64,000 nt of DNA from NCBI GenBank assembly GCA_034189195.1, contig JAXHVI010000227.1:1-64000 (forward strand), given 5' to 3'. The stretch's first letter is position 1, and every line of letters starts with the position of its first letter. The DNA comes from Desulfosudis sp034189195. GTDB taxonomy: Bacteria; Desulfobacterota; Desulfobacteria; Desulfobacterales; Desulfosudaceae. Shown in pieces: positions 52,861 through 61,725 of the stretch. The notes under the pieces are model-generated. The model did no database searches. It was not told where the DNA came from and saw only the letters and a list, made by a program, of their open reading frames with translations. The position numbers and the translations under genes were made by a program.

Positions 52861-53642
52861 GCCCTGGCGACCCGGCCCATCTGTCTCAGCGCGCCCGCGA
52901 AGTCCTGCTCGGCTCGCAGGTCATTGTGGGATACAGAACCTATATCGATCTGATAGCACCAATGATTGCGGGAAAAGAAATTGTCCGTACCGGCATGACC
53001 AAGGAGGTGGACCGGGTGTCGGCCGCCGTCGATCTGGCCCGCCAGGGAAAGACCGTCGCCCTGGTCTCCAGCGGTGATCCCGGCATCTATGCCATGGCGG
53101 GGCTGGTTTTCGAAATCTGCGTCGCACGCAGCATAGCGGTGATGGCCGCCGGCGCGACAAAACATTCTCCGGGCGGTGCGGTCCTGCCCATCGAGGTGAT
53201 ACCCGGGATTCCGGCCTTGTGCGCGGGCGCCGCGCTGCTGGGGGCACCCCTGATGCACGATTTCGCCGCCATCAGCCTGAGCGATCTGTTGACCCCCTGG
53301 GAAGTGATCGAGCGGCGCCTGCATGCCGTGGCGGGGGCCGATTTCGTCCTGGTGATCTACAATCCCAAAAGCAAAAAACGCAATTGGCAACTGGAAAAGG
53401 CCCGGCAGATAGCCCTGTCCTACCGCGACCCCCAGACGCCGGTGGGCATCGTGACCGCCGCCATGCGAAAGGAGCAGCGCATCGCCCTCACTACCCTGGA
53501 AGAACTGCACAAAGCCGAAGTGGACATGCAAACCACCGTATTTATCGGCAACAGCACCACAACCCGCTGCGGCGATTTTCTGTACACGATGCGAGGGTAC
53601 GCAGGCAAGTACGAGATGGGTGATGGCTTCGTTGCTGAGTGA
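52734..53642 (+). CDS. cbiH: Cobalt-factor III C17-methyltransferase CbiH
   Basis: This 302-residue protein has YVVGIGPGDPAHLSQRA, VIVGYRTYIDLI, ALVSSGDPGIYAMAGLVFE, VIPGIPALCAGAALLGAPLM and VLVIYNPKSKKRNWQLEKAR, the CbiH/CobJ pattern; it methylates C17 and drives ring contraction. ATG 52734 has AGGAG upstream but makes a 127-base overlap with cbiG and an N-terminal extension of about 36 residues with two cysteines. TTG 52842, directly before the methyltransferase fold, is an alternative with no overlap problem beyond 19 bases. Confidence 0.9.
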   Translation: MRSSSDSGGPQRTPRQQVDRPQTDWTKCDRGHCPPGLYVVGIGPGDPAHLSQRAREVLLGSQVIVGYRTYIDLIAPMIAGKEIVRTGMTKEVDRVSAAVDLARQGKTVALVSSGDPGIYAMAGLVFEICVARSIAVMAAGATKHSPGGAVLPIEVIPGIPALCAGAALLGAPLMHDFAAISLSDLLTPWEVIERRLHAVAGADFVLVIYNPKSKKRNWQLEKARQIALSYRDPQTPVGIVTAAMRKEQRIALTTLEELHKAEVDMQTTVFIGNSTTTRCGDFLYTMRGYAGKYEMGDGFVAE

Positions 53643-53650
53643 GGTGGCCC

Positions 53651-54045
53651 ATGGAAAATAAACAGGCAGCCTGCATCGCCGTCCTTGGTACCGGTTCGAA
53701 CGTGGGCAAGAGCGTTCTCACCACTGCCTTTTGCCGTATATTGGCCGATCGCGGCCTGCGCATGGCGGCCTATGCCGGCGCGCCGGTGGTCCTTGGTGGC
53801 CGACATCGACCATGGCGGCGTCTTTGCCCAGATCGTGGGCTCCCTGTCCTGCCTTTCGACGGTGCAGCAGGCGCAGATCATCGGCTTTATCGTCAACCGC
53901 TTCCGTGGAGGCATGGACTTGTTCAGGGATGATGCCGACTGGATCGCGCAAAATACCGGCAAGCCGGTCTTCGGGGTGCTGCCGTGGTTCAGTGCTTTTG
54001 CCATCGAAGCGGAAGACGCGGTGGTGGTCCAGAAAACGCAAGCCT
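53651..54045 (+). pseudogene. Decayed cobyric acid synthase (cobQ/cbiP) remnant
   Basis: The first part reads IAVLGTGSNVGKSVLTTAFC, the P-loop of CobQ. It passes directly into MAAYAGAPVVL, which in intact CobQ lies about 120 residues later, just before VADIDRGGVFA; the segment between (including the KAQNMALNS region) is missing. A single extra G near 53796 shifts the frame before VADIDHGGVFAQIVGSLSCL and GFIVNRFRGGMDLF, after which TGKPVFGVLPW and an AEDAVV segment are still recognisable. The amidotransferase half is absent. So internal deletion, frameshift and truncation have removed function. Confidence 0.78.
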
Positions 54046-54061
54046 ACCGTCCCCGGCCGGG

Positions 54062-54253
54062 CACCGGGCCGACCGTGTGGCCTACAAGATGGTCAACACG
54101 CTGGACTCCATGGTGGGATACAAAAACGAGCGCTATCGCCGCTTCGGATGGGCCTCGGCGCGCATCGACGATGCAATCAATTTCGTGCCGGCGCGTTTGT
54201 CCGTGATTGTTATTTCTTTATCGGCGTGGTTGCTGAATGCCGAGATGGAGTGA
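54062..54253 (+). pseudogene. Decayed adenosylcobinamide-phosphate synthase (cbiB) remnant
   Basis: Directly behind the cobQ remnant the sequence encodes VAYKMVNTLDSMVGYKNERY followed by RRFGWASARIDDAINFVPAR and a hydrophobic segment. This is the unmistakable central block of CbiB/CobD (usual form AYKAVNTLDSMVGY...NERY..FGWASARLDD...PARL), the membrane protein that attaches the aminopropanol arm. Both the N-terminal part and everything after the hydrophobic segment are missing. It has no start codon of its own; a deletion appears to have joined it to cobQ. Confidence 0.75.
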
Positions 54254-54430
54254 ACCAGTTGTTCAGAATCAGGTTCAACCGCAGCAGATCGGAGGATTTC
54301 GGCGAAATGTCCTGGGTGTAGATGCTGCAAGCGGTTTTCACCGATAGCGTGGGCCACATTCATCAGCTACACAGACGATTTGGGCAGACGGTTAAAGCAA
54401 CACAATGGTCAACCCCCCCGAAAAAAATTG
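54254..54430. other. Unassigned stretch between the cbi operon and the efflux operon
   Basis: About 180 bases follow the cbiB remnant. A minus-strand frame (54363-54133) is open but runs into the antisense of the cbiB remnant and matches nothing I know. A run of seven C residues and seven A residues near 54413-54428 precedes the next promoter. The stretch may be residue of the same deletion event. Confidence 0.35.
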
Positions 54431-54459
54431 TTGACAGCCATTTAATGGATTAGTATTTA
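54431..54459 (+). promoter_or_regulatory. Promoter of the TetR-efflux operon
   Basis: TTGACA (54431-54436) and TATTTA (54454-54459) are separated by 17 bases, a good sigma-70-type promoter. Transcription would start near 54466, which supports ATG 54494 over the upstream GTG 54461 as the regulator start. Confidence 0.65.
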
Positions 54460-54461
54460 AG

Positions 54462-54471
54462 TGAGTACTCA
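54462..54471. promoter_or_regulatory. Candidate operator palindrome
   Basis: TGAGTACTCA is a perfect ten-base palindrome directly over the predicted transcription start. TetR regulators typically bind such palindromes in their own promoter, so this is a plausible autoregulatory operator. This is inference from position and symmetry. Confidence 0.45.
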
Positions 54472-54493
54472 ATCAAAAAGAGAGGCATTGCTG

Positions 54494-55099
54494 ATGAGCC
54501 GGAAAGAAACCATTTTGGAAACGGCAACAGCGCTTTTTGCCCGAGAGGGTTTTTCCGCTACGCCGACTTCCGCCATCGCGAGGGAGGCAGGGGTGGCCGA
54601 GGGCTTGGTCTTTCACTATTTCAAGAGCAAAAAAGAGATTCTGCTCTGTATTTTAGAAGACGTGGCAGAACGTTACCTTTCCGGTTGCCGCGCCCGGTTG
54701 GAGAATTGCCGGACCGGCCTTGATGCTGTCAAGGCCCTGATCGGCTTTCATTTCGAGTTCGGCACAGAGAATACGGATGCACTCCTGGTGTTGATCCGGG
54801 ATGTTCCAGGCTCCTTTTGCCAAAAATTCGCCCTGACAAATCAGAACTCATCAAATGGGATGTACAAGATCCTTTGCATATGGGAGAAATGCATAGAGCG
54901 CGGGAGGCGGGACGGGAGCCTCAGGCACGATCTTTCTCCCCGGGAAACAGCCTTTGTCATCCAGGGGATGTTAATCGGCATAAGCCGGCTCAGACTTCTG
55001 ACCTCTCTGGAGGCATCTTGTTTATCAACTCAGGCAACCGATTTCTGTATAAGAGCGCTTCGGCCCGGGGCAGAAAACGAGCAAACCATAAGTAAATAA
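54494..55099 (+). CDS. TetR/AcrR-family transcriptional regulator
   Basis: This 201-residue regulator has an N-terminal helix-turn-helix (ILETATALFAREGFSATPTS, then AIAREAGVAEGLVFHYFKSK with the classical YFxxK) and a helical ligand-binding domain. It precedes an RND efflux operon on the same strand by 21 bases and would be expected to repress it until an effector binds. I chose ATG 54494 (GAGAGG upstream) because GTG 54461 lies before the predicted transcription start. The effector is unknown. Confidence 0.88.
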   Translation: MSRKETILETATALFAREGFSATPTSAIAREAGVAEGLVFHYFKSKKEILLCILEDVAERYLSGCRARLENCRTGLDAVKALIGFHFEFGTENTDALLVLIRDVPGSFCQKFALTNQNSSNGMYKILCIWEKCIERGRRDGSLRHDLSPRETAFVIQGMLIGISRLRLLTSLEASCLSTQATDFCIRALRPGAENEQTISK

Positions 55100-55120
55100 A
55101 AACAGTAAGAGGTATAACAA

Positions 55121-56233
55121 ATGAGAGTATTTCTATCTATTTTGACGGCTTGTTTCATGTTGTTTCCGGTGTACGGCTCTGCCGGCCCGGGAGAGGACGG
55201 CGGCGGGGCTCCTTTGCCCATGGTTGGAGTAACGGAAGTAGGGCTTGAGCCCGCAAATCCCCCGGAAAAATATATCGGCCATGTGGAATCCATGGAATCC
55301 ATCGATCTCAGGGCCCGGGTGGAGGGATACCTGGAAAGGCTCGATTTCAAGGAGGGCTCCTTTGTCCGGAAGGGGCAGATCCTTTATGTCATCGAACAGG
55401 CCCCCTACAAGGCCCGGGTCGCCGCAGCCAGGGCAAGGGTGGCCCAGGCGGAGGCGGATCTTTTCAAGGCGGAGACCCGTCTTGAGCGCCTTCGTTCCGC
55501 CCGGCCGGAGAGCGTGCCCAAGACCGATCTCGATGATGCCGTGGCGGCCCGGGATCTGGCCCGGGGCAGGCTGGACGAGGCCAGGGCCAACCTGGATCTG
55601 GCCGAAATCGACCTGGACTATGCCACCGTGGAGGCCCCGATAACCGGACGGATCGGAAAGAGCCGCTATAAGCCGGGAGACCTGGTCGGCCCATCGTCCC
55701 AGCCGCTGGCGGAAATCGTGCGCATGGACCCGATCAGGGTGGTCTTTTCGGTAAGCGAAAACCAGGGGGAGATCATCATGCATGCCCTGGAGGATGCTGA
55801 AAGAGGGGATGCTGCCCCCATTTTGTCCGTCGATTTGGGGTTCCCGGGCGGCCCGGCCTATCCCCGGAAGGGAGAAATCGATTTCGTGGACAACCGGGTG
55901 GACCCGGATACGGGGAGTATTGCCATCTGGGCCAGGTTCGAGAATCCGGACGGGCGTCTTGTACCGGGCGAATACGTGAGGGTCTTTTTGGGAGAGGCCA
56001 AGCCGGAGATGATCCCCGCGGTCGCCCAGGCCGCGGTGCAAAGGGATAAGGAAGGCGTCTTTGTCTATGTGGTTGATGAAAAAAACAAGGTTGAACAGCG
56101 CCGGATCGCAACAGGCCCCGTCCTGGACGGCAAGTTCACCGTAACTTCGGGGTTGAAGCCGGGCGAAAAGGTTATCGTTCAGGGGATCCAAAAGGTGAAA
56201 CCCGGAATAACCGTTAATGTCGAAGGAGAATAA
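55121..56233 (+). CDS. RND efflux periplasmic adaptor (HlyD/AcrA family)
   Basis: This 370-residue membrane-fusion protein has a signal peptide (LTACFMLFPVYGSAG), a lipoyl-type half-motif (SIDLRARVEGYLERLDFKEG), a helical hairpin (about residues 90-150, YKARVAAARARVAQAEADLF) and the returning half-motif EAPITGRIGKSRYKPGDLVG. A beta-barrel domain follows. It links the inner-membrane pump encoded next to the outer-membrane channel. It overlaps the longest form of the pump gene by a few bases. Confidence 0.9.
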   Translation: MRVFLSILTACFMLFPVYGSAGPGEDGGGAPLPMVGVTEVGLEPANPPEKYIGHVESMESIDLRARVEGYLERLDFKEGSFVRKGQILYVIEQAPYKARVAAARARVAQAEADLFKAETRLERLRSARPESVPKTDLDDAVAARDLARGRLDEARANLDLAEIDLDYATVEAPITGRIGKSRYKPGDLVGPSSQPLAEIVRMDPIRVVFSVSENQGEIIMHALEDAERGDAAPILSVDLGFPGGPAYPRKGEIDFVDNRVDPDTGSIAIWARFENPDGRLVPGEYVRVFLGEAKPEMIPAVAQAAVQRDKEGVFVYVVDEKNKVEQRRIATGPVLDGKFTVTSGLKPGEKVIVQGIQKVKPGITVNVEGE

Positions 56234-56240
56234 ACAGGCG

Positions 56241-59200
56241 ATGTTTTCCAGGACCTTTATCGAACGTCCCAGGCTGGCCATGGTCATCTCCATCCTGATC
56301 ACCCTGGGAGGACTCATAGCCATATTTAATATCCCGGTGGCCGAGCTGCCCCACATCACACCACCTGCCGTCCGGGTCAGCACCGCCTATCCCGGAGCCA
56401 GTGCCGAGGTGGTCCGGGACACGGTGGCCGCCCCCATCGAGCAGGAGATCAACGGGGTGGAGAACATGCTCTATATGGAATCGAGCTGTTCAGACGACGG
56501 AAGCTACAGTCTGGTGGTTACTTTTTCCGTGGACTCCAACCCCGATATCGATCAGGTCAATGTACAAAACCGGCTCCAGTTGGCCCAGTCCCGGCTTCCC
56601 CAGGAGGTGCTGGATCAGGGTATCGATGTGCGCCGCCGTTCCGAGGATATGCTGGGGGTCATTACCTTTACCTCGCCCCGGGGCACCCGGGACCGGATCT
56701 TTATGAGCAATTATATCGACCGGACCATTAACGATGCCCTGGTGCGTATCCCAGGGGTCAGCGATGTGAATGTCTTCGGCGAGTATACGTACAGCATGCG
56801 CATCTGGCTGGACCCGGACCGGCTGGCGGCCCTGCAGATGGGACCGGACGATGTGGTACGGGCCGTTCGCCGGCAGAATATCCAGGCCACCCTGGGCTCG
56901 GTGGGGACCGCTCCCGCCTCCCCGGGGCAGGAACTCCAGTACACCTTAAAGGCCAGGGGCCGGCTTAAGAGCCCGGAGGAGTTCGAAAATATCGTGATCC
57001 GGAGCAATGAACAAGGAGGGCTGGTGCGGGTCAAGGATGTGGCCCGGGTGGAGCTGGGCAGCGAGTCCTACGGCAGCCAGGGGAGCGTGGACAACCGCCC
57101 CACGGTGGGTGTAGCGGTGTACAAATCCTCTGAGGCCAATGCCTTGAACACCATGGCCGCGGTGAGAGAAGAGCTCAAGCGTCAAGCCGGGTCCCTGCCC
57201 GAGGACATGGACTATCTGGTGATGTACGATACCAGCGACTATGTGCGCGAAACAATCAAGGAGATTGTTTTTACCCTGGGCCTGACCTTTTTGCTGGTGG
57301 TTCTGGTCATCTTTGCCTTTTTGCAGAACGTGCGGGCCACCATAATTCCCGCGGCCGCCATACCGGTTTCCATTATCGGTACCTTTGCCGTCCTGCTCGC
57401 CCTGGGATTTTCCGCCAACACCATCAACCTTTTTGCCCTGATTCTGGCCATCGGGGTGGTGGTGGATGACGCCATCATCGTGGTGGAGAATGTCTATCGC
57501 ATCCGGGAGGAAGGATCAGTCGGCGACCGCAAGGAAGCGGCCATCAAGGCCATGGAGGAGATTACCGGACCGATTGTGGCCACCACACTGGTCCTTCTGG
57601 CGGTCTTTGTCCCGATTATCTTCATGCCCGGGATCACCGGAGGGCTCTATAGACAGTTCGGGGTGACCCTGTGTGTCTCAGTGGTCATCTCGGCCATCTG
57701 TTCCCTGACCTTGAGCCCGGCCCTGTGCGCGGTTTTTTTGAAAAAAACCGATCCCCACCGGCGCGGCCCTTTTGCCTGGTTCAACAGGTTTCTGGGGAAC
57801 TCGCGCACGGTTTATACCTCTGTGGTGGGCTGGCTTATACGGCATCTGGCCGTGGCGGGGCTTTTCTTTGTGATCATTGCCGGCGGGATCTGGTTCTTCG
57901 CCGGACACCTGCCCACCAGTTTTCTGCCCCAGGAGGACAAGGGCGGATTCTTCTGCGATGTTCAGCTGCCGGAAGGGGCGACCCTGGAGCGGACCAACCA
58001 GGTCCTGACCCGGGCGACCCAAAAGCTTCTGGAGATGGAAGGAGTGGAGCATGTGCTCTCTGTGAGCGGTTTCAGCCTGCTCAGCGGCCGTTCGGAAAAC
58101 GTGGGCTTTATGATCTGCGATCTGAAGCCCTGGGAAGAGAGGACCAGGCCGGAGCTGCGCCTGAATGCCATAGTGGGCAGGGCGGCCAGGGAATTCAGCG
58201 CCATCACCACAGCCAATATCATCCCTGTTGTTCCGCCCCCGATTCAGGGTTTAGGGACTACCGGCGGGTTTGATTTCCGGTTGCAGGCATTGGAGGGCCA
58301 GAGCCCCGGAGAACTGGTGTCCGTGGCCAGGGGGCTGGTGGCGGCCGCCAATCAGGAGCCTTCCCTTTCCCGGGTCTACACAACCTTTACGGCGGATACC
58401 CCGCAGATTTTTGTGGATCTGGATCGGACCCGGGCAGAACAGATGGGCGTTGCCGTAAGTGATGTGTTTTCCGTGCTGGGCCATCAGACGGGGTCCAGGT
58501 ATGTAAACGATTTCAACCTGTTCGGCCGGACCTACGACGTCAGGGTCCAGGGTCAGGCCCCGTACAGAGCCAAGCCGGAAGATATCCGGGATTTGTACGT
58601 GCAGAGCGGCAAGGGGAAAAAGGTCCCTTTAGAGAGCCTGGTGGATCTGTCCTACAGGCTGGGACCCAAGGTGGTCAAACGCTACAACCTGTTCACCAGC
58701 CTGGACATAAAGGGTGAGGCTGCGCCGGGGTATTCTTCGGGCCAGGCCATGGCCGCCATGGAGCGGCTGGCCCGGGAGAAACTGCCTTCGGGTTATGGGT
58801 TTGAATGGTCCTCCATGAGTTATCAGGAAAAGCAGGCCAGCGGCACGGTGGTCTATATGTTCGCCCTGGCCCTGATTTTTGCCTATTTCTTTTTGGTGGG
58901 GCTCTACGAGAGCTGGAACCTGCCCGTATCCATAGTCCTTTCCGTGCTGGTGGCCACTCTTGGCGCCTTTATCGGGCTTTGGATATCCGGGCATCCCCTG
59001 TCCCTGTACGCTCAAATCGGTGTCGTCCTCCTGGTCGGCCTGGCAGCCAAAAACGCCATCCTGATCGTGGAGTTTGCCAGGGACCGCAAAAACCAGGGCG
59101 CCTCCGCCTATGAGGCTGCGGTGGGGGGGGCCGGAACCCGTTTCCGGCCGGTGCTCATGACCGCCCTGACCTTTATTCTGGGGGTTGCCCCCCTGGTCGT

Positions 59201-59387
59201 GGCGACCGGTGCAGGGGCCTCAAGCCGCACCCATATCGGCACCGTGGTTTTTGCCGGCATGATCGCGGCCACCACCCTGGGAATACTGATCATCCCGGCG
59301 CTGTATTACATTTTTCAGCGACTGGGTGAAAAGGGACAGGCCCTGTGGTGGAAAGGCAGCAAAAAGCAGCGGATGCAAGACGAATAA
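56241..59387 (+). CDS. RND multidrug efflux pump (AcrB/MexB family)
   Basis: This 1,048-residue hydrophobe/amphiphile efflux pump has an N-terminal helix (FIERPRLAMVISILITLGGL), GVVVDDAIIVVENVYR with the paired aspartates of the proton relay in TM4, two large periplasmic loops (about residues 40-330 and 560-870) and a C-terminal FAGMIAATTLGILIIPALYY. It exports hydrophobic compounds using the proton gradient. ATG 56241 has AAGGAG upstream; ATG 56217 would add eight residues and overlap the adaptor gene. Substrates cannot be inferred. Confidence 0.92.
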   Translation: MFSRTFIERPRLAMVISILITLGGLIAIFNIPVAELPHITPPAVRVSTAYPGASAEVVRDTVAAPIEQEINGVENMLYMESSCSDDGSYSLVVTFSVDSNPDIDQVNVQNRLQLAQSRLPQEVLDQGIDVRRRSEDMLGVITFTSPRGTRDRIFMSNYIDRTINDALVRIPGVSDVNVFGEYTYSMRIWLDPDRLAALQMGPDDVVRAVRRQNIQATLGSVGTAPASPGQELQYTLKARGRLKSPEEFENIVIRSNEQGGLVRVKDVARVELGSESYGSQGSVDNRPTVGVAVYKSSEANALNTMAAVREELKRQAGSLPEDMDYLVMYDTSDYVRETIKEIVFTLGLTFLLVVLVIFAFLQNVRATIIPAAAIPVSIIGTFAVLLALGFSANTINLFALILAIGVVVDDAIIVVENVYRIREEGSVGDRKEAAIKAMEEITGPIVATTLVLLAVFVPIIFMPGITGGLYRQFGVTLCVSVVISAICSLTLSPALCAVFLKKTDPHRRGPFAWFNRFLGNSRTVYTSVVGWLIRHLAVAGLFFVIIAGGIWFFAGHLPTSFLPQEDKGGFFCDVQLPEGATLERTNQVLTRATQKLLEMEGVEHVLSVSGFSLLSGRSENVGFMICDLKPWEERTRPELRLNAIVGRAAREFSAITTANIIPVVPPPIQGLGTTGGFDFRLQALEGQSPGELVSVARGLVAAANQEPSLSRVYTTFTADTPQIFVDLDRTRAEQMGVAVSDVFSVLGHQTGSRYVNDFNLFGRTYDVRVQGQAPYRAKPEDIRDLYVQSGKGKKVPLESLVDLSYRLGPKVVKRYNLFTSLDIKGEAAPGYSSGQAMAAMERLAREKLPSGYGFEWSSMSYQEKQASGTVVYMFALALIFAYFFLVGLYESWNLPVSIVLSVLVATLGAFIGLWISGHPLSLYAQIGVVLLVGLAAKNAILIVEFARDRKNQGASAYEAAVGGAGTRFRPVLMTALTFILGVAPLVVATGAGASSRTHIGTVVFAGMIAATTLGILIIPALYYIFQRLGEKGQALWWKGSKKQRMQDE

Positions 59388-59410
59388 CCAGCCAAAAGGC
59401 GAAAAGCGGG

Positions 59411-60940
59411 ATGCAAAATATGACCATACCAAACAGAAAAAAGCGGGATTTGCGTGCGGGACGCATGCGGTTTGTGCCCTGGCTGCTCGTGTTTATTTCC
59501 TTGCTCGCGGGCGGCTGCGCCATGGTGGGGCCGGATTATGAAAAGGTCCGACCCGAGGTCGGCAAAAACTGGACCGCGCAAATGGAGAAGGGCCTGGGGG
59601 CCTCCAGGCCGGACCGGGACGTTCTGGCCGAGTGGTGGAGGGTGCTGGATGATCCGGTGCTCACGGCGTTGGAAGAAAAAGCGGTCCAGGGAAATCTGGA
59701 CCTGCAGACCTCCCTTTCCCGTCTGCGGCAGGCAAGGCTCATAAGAGGCATCAGCGAGTCCGGCCTCTATCCCACGCTGAATGCCTCGGGTGCGGCTCAG
59801 AAACAACGAGGCAGCGAATCCCTGCAGACGGGAGCCGGCGGAGAGGAAGAGGAGTACTACCTGGCCCGGTTTGATTCCTCCTGGGAACTGGACCTGTTCG
59901 GCGGGATCAGGCGCTCGATCGAGGCCGCCGGGGCCGAGATCGAGGCCGGCCGGGCCGATGTAAGGGATGTCCTGGTCAGCCTGATGGCGGAAGTAGCCGT
60001 AAATTACATAGAGGTACGGACCTATCAGCAAAGACTGGATATCACCCGGGCCAACATAAGAACCCAGGAAAAGACCTATGCATTGAACAAGTCCAGGTAT
60101 GAAGCCGGTCTGATTGACGAGTTGGCCGAGCAGCAGTCCCTTCGGAACCTGGAAGCCACCCGGGCCCAGATTCCCAGGCTGAAAAGCGGCCTGCGGGCGG
60201 CCAAGAACCGCCTGGCCGTTCTTTTGGGCCAGGCGCCCGGTTCGATAGATGAACTGCTTGCCGGGGACAAAGCAATTCCCCAGGTTCCGCCCAGTGTAGC
60301 CGTGGGGATCCCGGCCGAGGCCATGCGCCGGCGGCCGGACATCCGCAGGGCCGAAAGGCAGCTTGCGGCCCAGACCGCCAGGATCGGCGTGGCCACGGCC
60401 GAGCTCTATCCCAAGTTTCGTTTATCGGGCACCATCGGGCTGGAGGCCCTTGAGAGCAATTTCCTCGACGCCCAGAGCCGGTTCTGGGGCATTGGACCCG
60501 GCGTGTCATGGAATATCTTCCGGGGCGGCGCCCTGCGGCTGAATATTGACCTGCAAACGGAAAGACAAAAAGAAGCCCTGCTTTTCTATAAGTCCACCAT
60601 CTTGCAGTCCCTGCAGGAAGTAGAAAACGCGCTGACCGCCTATGCCAAGGAGCAGCTCCGTGAAGAATCCCTGGAAAAGGCGGTCACCGCCGCCAGGCGG
60701 ACCGAATTTCTGGCAAGAGACCGCTACAATACAGGGCTGACGGATTTCTACAACGTCCTGGAGGCCCAGAGAGCCCTGCTTGAACTGGAGGATCAGTTAA
60801 CCCTGTCCAGGGCGGAAGTGGCCTCGAACCTGGCCCGCCTTTACAAAGCCCTGGGCGGTGGCTGGGAGTATTATGGAAATCTTTTAGGGCAGGCGCAGCA
60901 GCCCGAGGCGACAGGGAACGTACAAAAATGGGAATGGTGA
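59411..60940 (+). CDS. Outer-membrane efflux lipoprotein (NodT/OprM family)
   Basis: This 509-residue TolC-like protein has a lipoprotein signal with lipobox LLAGGC near residue 34 and the family motif MVGPDYEKVRP right after the cysteine. Two outer-membrane efflux repeats follow, with long helices such as YIEVRTYQQRLDITRANIRT, plus the second-repeat RRRPDIRRAERQLAAQTARI. It forms the exit duct for the RND pump. Several near starts exist; I chose ATG 59411, 23 bases after the pump stop. ATG 59420 or 59345 are alternatives. Confidence 0.88.
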   Translation: MQNMTIPNRKKRDLRAGRMRFVPWLLVFISLLAGGCAMVGPDYEKVRPEVGKNWTAQMEKGLGASRPDRDVLAEWWRVLDDPVLTALEEKAVQGNLDLQTSLSRLRQARLIRGISESGLYPTLNASGAAQKQRGSESLQTGAGGEEEEYYLARFDSSWELDLFGGIRRSIEAAGAEIEAGRADVRDVLVSLMAEVAVNYIEVRTYQQRLDITRANIRTQEKTYALNKSRYEAGLIDELAEQQSLRNLEATRAQIPRLKSGLRAAKNRLAVLLGQAPGSIDELLAGDKAIPQVPPSVAVGIPAEAMRRRPDIRRAERQLAAQTARIGVATAELYPKFRLSGTIGLEALESNFLDAQSRFWGIGPGVSWNIFRGGALRLNIDLQTERQKEALLFYKSTILQSLQEVENALTAYAKEQLREESLEKAVTAARRTEFLARDRYNTGLTDFYNVLEAQRALLELEDQLTLSRAEVASNLARLYKALGGGWEYYGNLLGQAQQPEATGNVQKWEW

Positions 60941-61087
60941 AAAGTATCACCGGGCCGCGCAGTGCCTGAGAAGGATATGGCGGTCCAGGGGGGCAAGGTC
61001 TCTGTCTTTCCCTGCGATCCTGTTGCGTCAATGTGTTGAAATTTCTCTTTTCTTGGAGCGGCCGAAAGCCTGCAGGAGACTGTTAAA

Positions 61088-61654
61088 ATGAGAAGAATAT
61101 CTGTGAAGCCCATTGCCGTGCTGACAATCCTTTTTCTCCCGTCCTTCTGTTTTGGCGCCGATGTCGGGGTGAGATCGGCCCAGGTGATGGGAGGATATGT
61201 GATCTCTCCCGTTTTCAAGATCAGCAGCCGGCTTGACCTGAACTATGTCATGACCAATGTCCGTGTTGAATGGATGAGGTTTGCCAAGAACTTCCGGATG
61301 CTGGCCGAGGCGACCTATTCCGAAATCACCACCGGGTCCAGCGGCTATCTGGTCGGCGGCACCTTGCTCTTGCGCTATGATTTTGAGCCGATAGGGAAGC
61401 TCATGCCCTATGCCCAGGCAGGTGCCGGTATTTTATACACCGACCTGTACAAGGATTACTCGCAAAACCTTGTTGGAAATGAAATTGAATTCAACCCGCA
61501 GGCCAGTCTCGGTTTTCGTTATGCAATCCACACAAAATTATCACTCGATGTTGAAGGCATGTTCCATCATGTTTCAAATGCGGGGCTTGGAGACAGAAAC
61601 ACCGGTGTAAATGGAGTGGGTTGTTTGCTGGGGATGACGTATTATTGGGAGTAG
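61088..61654 (+). CDS. pagL: PagL-like lipid A 3-O-deacylase family protein
   Basis: This 188-residue protein has a signal peptide (VLTILFLPSFCFGA) and a small beta-barrel pattern. The C-terminal motif FHHVSNAGLGDRNTGVNG contains the His-x-Ser pair of the PagL/acyloxyacyl-hydrolase-like lipid A deacylases, and the protein ends in a Tyr-Tyr-Trp strand. It probably trims the 3-O acyl chain of lipid A in the outer membrane. It follows the efflux genes by 150 bases on the same strand with a good AGGAG site; whether it is co-transcribed is unclear. Confidence 0.75.
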   Translation: MRRISVKPIAVLTILFLPSFCFGADVGVRSAQVMGGYVISPVFKISSRLDLNYVMTNVRVEWMRFAKNFRMLAEATYSEITTGSSGYLVGGTLLLRYDFEPIGKLMPYAQAGAGILYTDLYKDYSQNLVGNEIEFNPQASLGFRYAIHTKLSLDVEGMFHHVSNAGLGDRNTGVNGVGCLLGMTYYWE

Positions 61655-61725
61655 ACTGCTTACCGGAATTGGACGGTGATGCGTGATTGCCGACCCCGAT
61701 ACCGATTGCGATTACAAGGGAGGGG

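Noticed and set aside
54133..54363. Minus-strand 76-codon frame beside the cbiB remnant
   Set aside because: Half of it is antisense to the recognisable cbiB block; the other half matches nothing that I know.
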